DNA of 64,000 nt, from the NCBI GenBank assembly GCA_049177215.1, contig CP185379.1:2666001-2730000 (forward strand), read 5' to 3'. Below the pieces are notes generated by a model. That model was not told the origin of the DNA, searched no databases, and saw only the letters and a list, made by a program, of their open reading frames with translations. Below are positions 18,096 to 25,815 of the stretch, one piece after another. The position numbers and the translations under genes were made by a program. How positions within the stretch are numbered: the first letter of the stretch is position 1; every line of letters begins with the position of its first letter. The DNA comes from Pollutiaquabacter aromativorans (GTDB taxonomy: Bacteria > Bacteroidota > Bacteroidia > AKYH767-A > 2013-40CM-41-45).

Positions 18096-18455
18096 TTATA
18101 ACTTTCTCTCAATGCTTTTGATGATTCCATTTTGCATGCTGATGATCTCATCAAGGAGTAAGATTCTTTCCTTCACTACGTCCTTTGGTAGCAGTAATTG
18201 ACCACGCAGGTACCAACCTCGGCTTTCGCGTGCAGACCCTCTTGAATACCTCAGGAATTGCATATACTCTTTGCCAAATCCTCGTCCCAGCCCTTCTTCA
18301 ATATTAGCAGAGATTGAGCCTGCTGAACGGGTCAATTGCCTTGCAATCTCGCGCCCTCGCAGATCGGATTTCAGTAGATCAAAGTCATCCCAAAAGTTGG
18401 TCCATAATGTCATTGACTTGGTATGGCATTGGTTGTTCTCTAACAGATCCTTCAT
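18096..18455 (-). CDS. Four-helix-bundle protein (23S rRNA intervening-sequence type)
   Basis: A 119-residue all-helical protein. Motifs of the family are visible: W-x-x-F in helix 1, IARQLTRSAGSISANIEEGLGRG linking helices 2 and 3, and FLRYSRGSARES in helix 3. The start at 18455 (MKDLLENN) gives the usual family length of about 120; an upstream ATG would add 27 unlikely residues. Relatives were first found as ORFs inside 23S rRNA intervening sequences, and the DGR accessory protein Avd has the same fold. The molecular role of free-standing copies is not known. This copy stands alone between two inverted repeat arrays. Confidence 0.88.
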   Translation of the reverse strand: MKDLLENNQCHTKSMTLWTNFWDDFDLLKSDLRGREIARQLTRSAGSISANIEEGLGRGFGKEYMQFLRYSRGSARESRGWYLRGQLLLPKDVVKERILLLDEIISMQNGIIKSIERKL

Positions 18456-18570
18456 CTTTTTACCGTAAATAAACTGGCAACTCAAGGATCTGACAACCAA
18501 TAAAAGCGGGATAATGTGAACGGGTAGACACTCCAAATCTCATTCAATTACCACGTCTAAATAATTGCCC

Positions 18571-18665
18571 ATCTCGCGACTCCCTGCCTTCTTCAGACTC
18601 GTTCCCCAGTCTCGCGATTACCTACCTTCCTCGGTCTCGTTCCCCGGTCTCGCAACTTCCCGTCC
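18571..18665 (-). repeat. Inverted copies of the 39-bp CGAGACC array
   Basis: About two and a half units, in reverse orientation to the 17820-18050 array (for example CTTCCTCGGTCTCGTTCCCC). Together the two arrays bracket the four-helix-bundle gene as long imperfect inverted repeats. The 115 bp between the gene start and this array (18456-18570) show nothing else recognisable. Confidence 0.88.
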
Positions 18666-18677
18666 TCCCTCGTCCCT

Positions 18678-18709
18678 AAAAAAAAGCCCCCGAAGCAAAC
18701 TCCGGGGGT
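18678..18709 (-). terminator. Terminator of the nrdBA operon
   Basis: Read on the - strand, a GC-rich hairpin (CCCCCG with CGGGGG, 18687-18708) is followed by eight U. It lies about 45 bp past the nrdA stop codon. Confidence 0.88.
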
Positions 18710-18752
18710 GTGTATTGCCGGGAGTCGTCCCGACCTATGGCAAAAGCAAAGA

Positions 18753-21158
18753 TCAACTGCCGCAGGCAATACAACTATCGGGATCGTCGAGGGAGCAGGC
18801 GACTTGCGCCATGGCTTCTTCGTGACTGATCGTGGCGGTGGCGGTGGCCGTCGCGACGGTGGCTGCTTTACCGCCCGTCTCGGCGACTTGCTTGAGGATG
18901 TCGCGGTCGACGGTGAATTTGATCGCGTCGGCGGCCGACTTCGAACGCAGGTAGTACATGCCGGTCTTCAGGCCCTTCTTCCAGGCGTAGAAGTGCATGG
19001 AGGTGAGCTTGGCGAAGTTCGGGTCCTGGATGAAGATGTTCAGCGACTGGCTCTGGTCGATGTAAGCGCCACGGTCGGCGGCCATGTCGATGACGGAACG
19101 CTGCTTGATCTCCCACACCGTCCGGTAGATCTCCTTCAGTTCTTCCGGGATCTCGGCGATACCCTGGATGGAACCGTTGGCGGCGATGATCTTGCTCTTC
19201 ATCGTGTCGTTCCACAGGCCGAGCTTCACGAGGTCCTTGAGCAGGTGTTTGTTCACGATGGTGAACTCGCCCGAGAGGACGCGACGGGTGTAGATGTTCG
19301 ACGTATAAGGTTCGAAGCACTCGTTGTTACCCAGGATCTGCGAGGTCGAGGCGGTCGGCATCGGAGCCAAGAGCAACGAATTACGTACGCCGTACTTCTT
19401 CACTTCGGCTTTCAGGCCTGCCCAGTCCCAACGGTCCGAAGGCGTGACGTTCCACATGTCGTACTGGAAGATGCCTTTCGAAACCGGCGAACCTTCGTAG
19501 GTCTCGTACGCCCCGAATTCCTTGGCCATGTCCTTCGAAGCGGTCATCGCGGCGAAGTAGATCGTTTCGAAGATCTCGCTGTTCAACTGACGCGCTTCGT
19601 CGCTGTCGAACGGCATGCGCAGCATGATGAACGCGTCGGCCAGGCCTTGCACACCAATACCGATCGGGCGGTGACGGAAGTTGCTCTTCCGCGCCTCTTC
19701 GATCGGGTAGTAGTTGATGTCGATGATCTGGTTCAGGTTGCGGGTAATGACCTGGGTGATCTCGAACAGCTTCTGGTGGTCGAACTGTCCGTTGATGACG
19801 AAGCGCGGCAACGCGATGGACGCGAGGTTGCAGACGGCCACTTCATCCGGCGCAGTGTATTCGATGATCTCGGTGCAGAGGTTGGAGCTCTTGATCGTAC
19901 CGAGGTTCTGCTGGTTGCTCTTGCTGTTGCAGGCGTCTTTGTAGAGGATGTAGGGTGTGCCCGTTTCGATCTGCGACTCGAGCACGGAGAACCAGAGCTC
20001 CTGCGCCTTCACCGTCTTGCGTGCGCGGCCTTCCTGTTCGTAGCGCGTGTAGAGCGCTTCGAATTCGTCGCCCCAGCAGTCGGACAGACCCGGCGCCTCG
20101 TTCGGACAGAACAGGCTCCAGTCGCCGTCGGCTTCGACGCGTTTCATGAACAGGTCGGGGATCCAGAGCGCGTAGAACAGGTCACGGGCGCGGAGTTCTT
20201 CCTTACCGTGGTTCTTCTTCAGCTCGAGGAAGTCGAATACGTCGGCATGCCAGGGCTCCAGGTAGATCGCGAAGGAGCCTTTGCGCTTGCCGCCACCCTG
20301 GTCGACGTAACGGGCGGTGTCGTTGAACACGCGCAGCATCGGTACGATGCCGTTGGACGTGCCGTTGGTGCCGCGGATGTAGGAACCGGTCGCCCGGATG
20401 TTGTGCATGTTGAGTCCGATGCCGCCCGCCGACTGCGAGATCTTGGCGCAGTTCTTCAGCGTGTTGTAGATGCCGTCGATGCTGTCGTCCTGCATCATGA
20501 TGAGGAAGCAGGAAGAAAGCTGCGGCTTCGGCGTACCGGCGTTGAAGAGGGTCGGCGTGGCGTGGGTGAACCAGCGCTCGCTCATCAGGTTGTAGGTCTC
20601 GATGGCGGCTTCGATGTTCTCCTTGTGGATACCGACGGCGACGCGCATCAACAGGTGTTGCGGACGTTCGGCGACCTGGCCGTTGATCTTCAGGAGGTAG
20701 GATTTCTCCAGCGTCTTGAAGCCGAAGAAGTCGTAGCCGAAGTCGCGGTCGTAGATGATCGTCGAATCGAGCACCTCGCGGTTGTCCCAGATGATCTTGA
20801 AGACATCATCCGCGATCAGCGGAGCCGTCTTGTTGGTGTGCGGGTCGATGTACTCGTAGAGGTCCTTCATCGTCTGGCTGAACGACTTCTTCGTGTTCTT
20901 GTGCAGGTTGCTGATCGCGATGCGCGATGCCAGCAGGGCGTAATCCGGATGGCGGGTCGTCAGCGACGCGGCCGTCTCGGCAGCGAGGTTGTCGAGTTCC
21001 GTCGTGGTTACGCCGTCATAAATGCCCTCGATTACTTTCTGTGCAACGAGAAAAGGATCGACGTGTTCCGAAAGGCCGTAAGCCAGTTTCTGGATACGGG
21101 CAGTGACTTTGTCGAATCGAACCGCTTCCTTGCGGCCATCGCGCTTGAGTACGTACAT
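18753..21158 (-). CDS. nrdA: Ribonucleoside-diphosphate reductase, alpha subunit (class I)
   Basis: An 801-residue large subunit that reduces ribonucleotides to deoxyribonucleotides for DNA synthesis. An N-terminal ATP-cone (about residues 1-95, VLKRDGRKEAVRFDK) implies allosteric control by dATP/ATP. Catalytic features are visible: the redox Cys in QLSSCFL, the N-x-C-x-E triad in SNLCTEII, the partner Cys in CNLASIAL, and ECFEPYTSNIYTRR. The C-terminal tail ends in SCIACGS, the CxxC pair re-reduced by thioredoxin, after an Ala-Thr-rich linker. nrdB lies upstream in the same direction, 291 bp away. That gap is filled by repeats, which is unusually long for this pair, and I see no separate promoter for nrdA. 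Confidence 0.97.
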   Translation of the reverse strand: MYVLKRDGRKEAVRFDKVTARIQKLAYGLSEHVDPFLVAQKVIEGIYDGVTTTELDNLAAETAASLTTRHPDYALLASRIAISNLHKNTKKSFSQTMKDLYEYIDPHTNKTAPLIADDVFKIIWDNREVLDSTIIYDRDFGYDFFGFKTLEKSYLLKINGQVAERPQHLLMRVAVGIHKENIEAAIETYNLMSERWFTHATPTLFNAGTPKPQLSSCFLIMMQDDSIDGIYNTLKNCAKISQSAGGIGLNMHNIRATGSYIRGTNGTSNGIVPMLRVFNDTARYVDQGGGKRKGSFAIYLEPWHADVFDFLELKKNHGKEELRARDLFYALWIPDLFMKRVEADGDWSLFCPNEAPGLSDCWGDEFEALYTRYEQEGRARKTVKAQELWFSVLESQIETGTPYILYKDACNSKSNQQNLGTIKSSNLCTEIIEYTAPDEVAVCNLASIALPRFVINGQFDHQKLFEITQVITRNLNQIIDINYYPIEEARKSNFRHRPIGIGVQGLADAFIMLRMPFDSDEARQLNSEIFETIYFAAMTASKDMAKEFGAYETYEGSPVSKGIFQYDMWNVTPSDRWDWAGLKAEVKKYGVRNSLLLAPMPTASTSQILGNNECFEPYTSNIYTRRVLSGEFTIVNKHLLKDLVKLGLWNDTMKSKIIAANGSIQGIAEIPEELKEIYRTVWEIKQRSVIDMAADRGAYIDQSQSLNIFIQDPNFAKLTSMHFYAWKKGLKTGMYYLRSKSAADAIKFTVDRDILKQVAETGGKAATVATATATATISHEEAMAQVACSLDDPDSCIACGS

Positions 21159-21178
21159 GTGTGTGGAAAAGGGTTGTT

Positions 21179-21245
21179 GGTTTCGAGTTTCGGGTTCCGG
21201 GTTCCGGGTTCGGACTCAGGAGCCGAAAACTTTAACCCGAAAACC
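21179..21245 (+). repeat. Heptamer array, GTTTCGG family
   Basis: About five tandem 7-bp units (TTTCGAG, TTTCGGG, TTCCGGG, TTCCGGG, TTCGGAC) lie at 21181-21215, with an inverted partial unit (AACCCGAAAACC) near 21234-21245. It begins about 20 bp upstream of the nrdA start codon. Confidence 0.85.
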
Positions 21246-21279
21246 TATTAATTATTCAATACCTTGTATGGTTTATCTT

Positions 21280-21448
21280 CTATTCGCTATTCGCTATTCG
21301 CTATTCGCTATTCGCTATTCGCTATTCGCTATTCGCTATTCGCTATTCGCTATTCGCTATTCGCTATTCGCTATTCGCTATTCGCCTACGCTAAAGCTTC
21401 GGCGGGCAAGATTCACTATTTACTGTTTACTGTTCACTATTCACTCTC
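21280..21448 (+). repeat. Heptamer array: 15 perfect CTATTCG copies, hairpin core, CACTRTT tract
   Basis: 21280-21384 is exactly 15 uninterrupted copies of CTATTCG. A core follows (CGCC...GGCG stem, 21383-21404, around TACGCTAAAGCTTC). Then come CACTATT/TACTGTT heptamers up to the nrdB stop codon. On the nrdB coding strand the array therefore begins right after the gene end with GTGAATA-type units. Confidence 0.93.
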
Positions 21449-21449
21449 T

Positions 21450-22412
21450 TCAAAAATCCTCATCCAGCTTAAACACATTCTCCTCTTTCTGCTGACCGAC
21501 ACCGGCTTTCTTGTATTCGCTGACGCGTTTTTCGAAAAAGTTGGTTTTGCCTTGCAGGGAGATCATCTCCATGAAGTCGAACGGATTCGTGCTGTTGTAC
21601 ACTTTGTCGCAGCCCAGGGCGAGCAGGAGTCGGTCGGCGACGAACTCGATGTATTGGCACATCAGTTTGGAGTTCATGCCGATCAGGGATACCGGCAGGG
21701 CGCTGGTGACGAACTCGTGTTCGTAGGCCACCGCTTCGGTGATGATCTCGACGATGCGGGCTTTCGGTAGTTTGTTCTCCAGCATGCTGTAGAGCAGGCA
21801 GGCGAAGTCGCAATGCATACCCTCGTCGCGCGAGATGAATTCGTTGGAGGTGCTGAGGCCCGGCATGAGGCCGCGCTTCTTCAGCCAGAAGATGGAGCAG
21901 AACGAACCGGAGAAGAAGATGCCTTCCACCGCCGCGAATGCGACGAGTCGCTCGGCAAAGCTGCCGTTCTGGATGAAACGAAGGGCCCAGTCGGCCTTCT
22001 TGGTCACAGCCGGAACGGTCTCCACCGCGTTGAAGAGGTAGTTCTTCTCGGCGGTATCCTTGATATAGGTGTCGATCAGCAGCGAGTACATCTCGGAGTG
22101 GATGTTCTCGATCATGATCTGGAAGCCGTAGAAGCAACGGGCTTCCGGCAACTGCACCTCGCGCATGAAGTTGACCGCGAGGTTCTCGTTCACAATGCCG
22201 TCGCTGGCCGCGAAGAAGGCCAGTACGTGCTTGATGAAGTGCTTTTCGTCGGCCGAAAGACGTTCCCAGTCTTTCAGGTCGGCGTGCAGGTCGATCTCTT
22301 CGGCGGTCCAGAAGCTCTGCTCCGCCTTCTTATACATTTCCCAAATTTTCGGGTATTTGATTGGAAAGAGTACGAAACGCTCTTTATTCTCTTCTAACAG
22401 GATCTCGGCCAT
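21450..22412 (-). CDS. nrdB: Ribonucleoside-diphosphate reductase, beta subunit (class I)
   Basis: A 320-residue small subunit that houses the dimetal centre and tyrosyl radical and passes the radical to NrdA. Metal ligands and radical site are recognisable: D71 (ASDGIVNEN), E102 and H105 with the radical Tyr Y109 in IENIHSEMY, a Glu in AVEGIFFSG, and Glu/His in RDEGMHCDF. The C-terminal tail NVFKLDEDF is the expected NrdA-docking peptide. Length is typical of the shorter Bacteroidota R2 proteins. It is the first gene of a nrdB-nrdA unit. A long upstream region (22413-22858) carries the control sequences. Confidence 0.97.
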   Translation of the reverse strand: MAEILLEENKERFVLFPIKYPKIWEMYKKAEQSFWTAEEIDLHADLKDWERLSADEKHFIKHVLAFFAASDGIVNENLAVNFMREVQLPEARCFYGFQIMIENIHSEMYSLLIDTYIKDTAEKNYLFNAVETVPAVTKKADWALRFIQNGSFAERLVAFAAVEGIFFSGSFCSIFWLKKRGLMPGLSTSNEFISRDEGMHCDFACLLYSMLENKLPKARIVEIITEAVAYEHEFVTSALPVSLIGMNSKLMCQYIEFVADRLLLALGCDKVYNSTNPFDFMEMISLQGKTNFFEKRVSEYKKAGVGQQKEENVFKLDEDF

Positions 22413-22858
22413 AAATTCAATCTAAACGGTTAGGGGTGTGCACTATTTCGGATTAGGGGAGACACTTCCTACGCCCTCGGGAACCTGGTTTTTAAAAAAC
22501 GCCCGTGGGAGGAGGGTTATTTCCTTTAAAGTCGCTTGAATTCGCACATCGAATCATTCCCGGTGTGCGAAACAAAAATTCTCATCTCTATCCGACCCTG
22601 CAATAGTCGCCCGGGATTTTTTTCGACAATTATGCACCGCATCGTGTGAAAAAATCCGCTCGACCTCAGCAAACCCGCTCCAGTCAAGGCTTTCCGGAGG
22701 TATGAACAAATTTTGTTCAAAACTCCTGCTTGACAATCATGCAGGATTTCCTAACTCAGGAAGCGCTAATAAGCGTCCGAAAAATTTTTTGAATTGATAA
22801 TCAGGGAGACGCCGGAAACGGCGCTGGAGGTTGTTGCAAATGTCGGTGAGACGGGTTG
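22413..22858. other. Upstream region of nrdB, no gene
   Basis: About 445 bp without a supported gene. It holds one strong inverted repeat (listed separately). I see no clean TAnnTTTG element on the - strand and no recognisable NrdR box pair (ACAnnATATnTnGTGT-like). Weak - strand frames here lack codon bias and domains. Confidence 0.5.
22541..22571. promoter_or_regulatory. Inverted repeat upstream of nrdB
   Basis: TTCGCACA (22541-22548) and TGTGCGAA (22564-22571) are a perfect 8-bp inverted repeat 15 bp apart, about 130-160 bp upstream of nrdB. It could be an operator for a dimeric regulator or an RNA hairpin in a long leader. No T tract follows on either strand, so it is not a terminator. 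Confidence 0.45.
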
Positions 22859-23098
22859 ATGGTTTCGAGTTTCGGGTTTCGGGTTCCGAGTTAGTTGAAA
22901 GTTGAAGGTTGAAAGTTGAAAAAGTCGATGCGAGAAGTAGGGTGTTCCGGGATTCGAGTTGGTTGAAAGTTGAAGGTTGAAAGTTGCTGGCCATCCTCGT
23001 TCCTCGCACCTCGTCCCTCGCCCCTCGCCCCTCGGTCACGGTCTCGTCCCTCCCTTCCAACCCGGAACGCGAAACCCGAAACGCGAAACCTCAAACCC
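22859..23098 (-). repeat. Mixed heptamer arrays (GTTTCGG, GTTGAAR, CCTCGYM, CGAAACS)
   Basis: Four adjacent tracts, all with 7-bp period: GTTTCGA/GTTTCGG/GTTCCGA near 22862-22892; GTTGAAA/GTTGAAG near 22893-22920 and again 22962-22985; CCTCGCA/CCTCGTC/CCTCGCC near 22996-23050; and GCGAAAC-type units near 23062-23097. The last tract overlaps the 3' end of the DUF3109 gene, whose stop codon TGA sits in a GTTTGAG unit. Confidence 0.88.
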
Positions 23099-23675
23099 CC
23101 TTTGCGGCTTCGTACTCCTTCGCCGCCAGTTCCAGCTTCTTGTACCAGGCCTTTCCGTACTTCCGGATGAGGGCGTCTTTGAGAAACTTGTAAATGGGTA
23201 CTTTCAAGCTATCGCCGAGTTTGCAGGCCGGGCGACAAACCGACCAGCGGTCGTAGTTGGCTGCCTCTAGTCCGCTGCGGTGCTTGTTCAGGCGAATCGG
23301 ATACAAATGGCAGGAAATCGGTTTCCGGAAACTGATCTTGCCGTCAAAATATGCCTTCTCGATCCCGCATTTGGCCGTACCATCGGCCTCGAAGATCGTG
23401 TACGCGCATTCCTTACCTTTTACCAATGGCGTTACCCACTCTCCGGTGTTGTAACGCAGGTAAAGCCCTTGTTTTTCAATGGCTTTCACCCCGGAGGCCG
23501 GCAGATACGGCTTGACTTTCGGGTACACCTTCTCCAACTCCTTCAATTCCTCCTCTTCCAGGGGAGCGCCATAATCGCCTTTAACACAACAGGCTCCTTT
23601 ACAGGCATTCAGGTCGCACACGAAGTGCTTTTCGATGATCTCGTCGGAGACCAGGGTATCGCCGATGGCTAACAT
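23091..23675 (-). CDS. DUF3109 family protein (cysteine-cluster)
   Basis: A 194-residue cytoplasmic protein of the DUF3109 family, common in Bacteroidota. It has a conserved cysteine set resembling YkgJ-type metal-binding clusters: VCDLNACKGACCVKGDYG near the start, a Cys in GKECAY, a Cys in AKCGIE, SCHLYPIR, and VCRPACKLG. A bound zinc or iron-sulfur cluster is likely; the biochemical role is unknown. The start at 23675 is the only good one. A -7 element lies only 5 bp upstream, which suggests a leaderless transcript. The stop codon lies within a heptamer repeat. Confidence 0.9.
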   Translation of the reverse strand: MLAIGDTLVSDEIIEKHFVCDLNACKGACCVKGDYGAPLEEEELKELEKVYPKVKPYLPASGVKAIEKQGLYLRYNTGEWVTPLVKGKECAYTIFEADGTAKCGIEKAYFDGKISFRKPISCHLYPIRLNKHRSGLEAANYDRWSVCRPACKLGDSLKVPIYKFLKDALIRKYGKAWYKKLELAAKEYEAAKGV

Positions 23676-23679
23676 GGGG

Positions 23680-23687
23680 CAAAGTTA
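23680..23687 (-). promoter_or_regulatory. -7 element for the DUF3109 gene
   Basis: On the - strand TAACTTTG matches TAnnTTTG exactly. Its distance to the ATG (5 bp) would put transcription start at or next to the start codon. The -33 region is occupied by heptamer repeats and has no clear TTTG. Confidence 0.5.
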
Positions 23688-23690
23688 GTT

Positions 23691-23945
23691 GTTTCGGGTT
23701 CCGAGTTCATAAGTAGGAACGAGTTGCGAGACCGTGACCGAGGGACGTGGGACGAGGGACGTGGGACGAGGGACGTGGGACGAGGTGGCGAGGGACGTGA
23801 CCGAGGTGCGAGGAGGATAGCTTTGCAGCAACCTTCATCCTTCAACTATGAACCGACCCGAAAGCTGCCTGTCTTAGCCTAATCGCAGGCCGTGCCACGG
23901 GCGAACTGCCTACTGCCTACTGCCTACCGCCTACCGCCTACCGCC
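23691..23945 (+). repeat. Heptamer arrays GGGACGW and GCCTACY
   Basis: 23691-23816 starts with GTTTCGGGTTCCGAG and continues as alternating GGGACGA/GGGACGT units, then looser GAGGTGC-like units. 23907-23945 is GCCTACT/GCCTACC repeated five times. Between them (23817-23906) I see nothing recognisable. The arrays fill most of the space between the DUF3109 gene and glyQS. Confidence 0.88.
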
Positions 23946-23995
23946 ATCTGCATTCCACCCAACCGCTACCATTCGATTTGTCGTATTTTCGCGCC

Positions 23996-25543
23996 ATGGC
24001 CAGCACGAACCAGGACGACCTCTTTAAGAACATCATTTCCCACGCCAAGGAATACGGCTTTATTTTCCAATCCAGTGAGATCTATGACGGACTCAGCGCC
24101 GTGTACGATTACGGCCAGAACGGCGCCGAACTGAAAAAGAACATCCGCGAATACTGGTGGAAGTCGATGGTCCAGATGAACGAGAACATCGTCGGGATCG
24201 ACGCCGCCATCTTCATGCACCCCACCACCTGGAAGGCTTCCGGACACGTGGACGCGTTCAACGACCCGCTGGTCGACAACAAAGACTCGAAAAAGCGCTA
24301 CCGCGCCGACGTGCTCATCGAAGATCACGTGGCCAAGATCGAAGGCAAGATCCGCAAGGAAGTCGAAAAGGCCCGGACCCGCTTCGGCGACAGCTTTTCC
24401 GAACACCAGTTCCGCACGACCAACGCGCGGGTCCTCGAATACCAGCAACAGATCGACACCATCAACCAGCGCTTCAAAGCCGCGCTGGAAGCGAACGACC
24501 TCAACGAAGTCCGCCAGATCATCCTCGACCTGGAGATCGTCTGCCCGATCTCGGGCACCCGCAACTGGACCGAAGTGCGTCAGTTCAACCTGATGTTCTC
24601 CACCCAGCTCGGTTCCGTCAGCGAAGAGGCCAGCACCATCTACCTCCGCCCGGAAACGGCCCAGGGTATCTTCGTGAACTTCCTCAACGTGCAGAAGACC
24701 GGACGGATGAAGATCCCCTTCGGCATCGCGCAGACCGGCAAGGCGTTCCGCAACGAGATCGTCGCCCGACAGTTCATCTTCCGCATGCGGGAATTCGAGC
24801 AGATGGAGATGCAATACTTCGTCAAGCCGGGTACGGAGATGGAGTGGTACAACTTCTGGAAAGAAGCCCGCATGAAGTGGCACCGCGCCCTCGGCTTCCC
24901 CGACGGCAAGCACCGCTTCCACGACCACCTCAAGCTGGCGCACTACGCCAACGCCGCCTGCGATATCGAGTTCGAGTTCCCGTTCGGCTTCAAGGAGCTG
25001 GAAGGCATCCACTCGCGTACCGACTTCGACCTGGGCAACCACGAGAAATTCTCGGGTAAGAAACTACAGTACTTCGATCCCGAACTGAACCAGAACTACG
25101 TGCCGTACGTCGTCGAGACCTCGATCGGTCTTGACCGCATGTTCCTGGCCGTACTCTCCACCGCCTACGCCGAAGAACAACTCGAAGACGGCAGCGAACG
25201 CGTCGTGCTCCGCATCCCGCCTTTCCTCGCTCCGATCAAGTGCGCGGTGTTGCCGCTGGTGAAGAAGGACGGTCTGCCCGAAAAGGCCCGCGAGATCATG
25301 GACCGGCTCAAGTTCGACCACCTCTGCGTGTACGAGGAAAAAGACTCCATCGGCAAACGCTACCGCCGCATGGACGCGATCGGAACGCCCTTCTGCATCA
25401 CGGTCGACCACGACAGCATCGAACAAAACACCGTCACCCTCCGCGACCGCGACAGCATGCAACAGGAACGCGTTTCCATCGACCGCCTGCCGGAGATCGT
25501 AGGCGAAAAGGTCGATATGCGGAAGGCGCTGCGGGGACTGTAA
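23996..25543 (+). CDS. glyQS: Glycyl-tRNA synthetase (single-chain dimeric type)
   Basis: A 515-residue class II enzyme that charges tRNA-Gly. It is the eukaryote/archaea-like single-chain form, not the alpha2-beta2 form. Class II motif 2 is seen in AFRNEIVARQFIFRMREFEQ and motif 3 in GLDRMFLAVLSTAY. Substrate-site segments include YGPNG-type GQNGAELKKNIREYWW, EASTIYLRPETAQGIF and DFDLGNHEKFSG. The C-terminal 110 residues are an anticodon-binding domain (CAVLPLVKKDGLPEKAREIM). The start at 23996 (MASTNQ) is chosen because a near-consensus -7 element (TATTTTCG, 23983-23990) lies just upstream. Heptamer arrays lie on both sides. Confidence 0.96.
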   Translation: MASTNQDDLFKNIISHAKEYGFIFQSSEIYDGLSAVYDYGQNGAELKKNIREYWWKSMVQMNENIVGIDAAIFMHPTTWKASGHVDAFNDPLVDNKDSKKRYRADVLIEDHVAKIEGKIRKEVEKARTRFGDSFSEHQFRTTNARVLEYQQQIDTINQRFKAALEANDLNEVRQIILDLEIVCPISGTRNWTEVRQFNLMFSTQLGSVSEEASTIYLRPETAQGIFVNFLNVQKTGRMKIPFGIAQTGKAFRNEIVARQFIFRMREFEQMEMQYFVKPGTEMEWYNFWKEARMKWHRALGFPDGKHRFHDHLKLAHYANAACDIEFEFPFGFKELEGIHSRTDFDLGNHEKFSGKKLQYFDPELNQNYVPYVVETSIGLDRMFLAVLSTAYAEEQLEDGSERVVLRIPPFLAPIKCAVLPLVKKDGLPEKAREIMDRLKFDHLCVYEEKDSIGKRYRRMDAIGTPFCITVDHDSIEQNTVTLRDRDSMQQERVSIDRLPEIVGEKVDMRKALRGL

Positions 25544-25544
25544 G

Positions 25545-25682
25545 GAGGATCGAGGGACGAGGGACGAGGGGCGAGGGGCGAAGGCGGTAGGCGGTGGGCA
25601 GTAGGCGGTGGGCAGTAGGCGGTGGGCAGTAGGCGGTGGGCGGTAGGCAGTAGGCGGTGGGCAGTAGGCGGTGGGCGGTGAT
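25545..25682 (+). repeat. Heptamer arrays GGGACGA and GCGGTGG/GCAGTAG
   Basis: Directly after the glyQS stop codon come GAGGGAC/GAGGGGC units (about 25550-25581). Then about fourteen 7-bp units alternating GCAGTAG, GCGGTGG and GCGGTAG follow to 25680. The second tract is the reverse complement in type of the GCCTACY array upstream of glyQS. Confidence 0.9.
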
Positions 25683-25708
25683 TCAACTTATATGTACTAG
25701 CTCGAGGT

Positions 25709-25815
25709 ACTATTGGCTGTTCGCTATTCGCTCCTGCCTACGCTAAAGCTTCGGCAGGTAAAATTCACTATTCACTGTTCGCTATTCGCTGTTCACTGTT
25801 CACTGTTCACTATCC
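25709..25815 (+). repeat. CTRTTCR heptamer array with hairpin core
   Basis: Heptamers CTGTTCG/CTATTCG lead into the core (CCTGCC...GGCAGG stem, about 25734-25759, around TACGCTAAAGCTTC). CACTATT/CACTGTT/CGCTATT heptamers follow right up to the start codon of the next gene at 25816. No promoter can be seen between the array and that gene. Confidence 0.9.

Noticed and set aside
17820..18665. CRISPR-like array from the 39-bp repeats
   Set aside because: Repeats abut each other without unique spacers and the second array is inverted.
18708..21251. 847-codon + strand open frame opposite nrdA
   Set aside because: It is the antisense shadow of nrdA, whose motifs are unmistakable. The + strand translation has no domain and is rich in Arg/Val/Asp, as expected of GC-rich shadows.
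21280..21384. CRISPR array
   Set aside because: The units are contiguous 7-bp copies with no spacers, and no cas genes are in the window.
23966..25042. 358-codon - strand open frame opposite glyQS
   Set aside because: Shadow of the synthetase gene, with no domain or start context.
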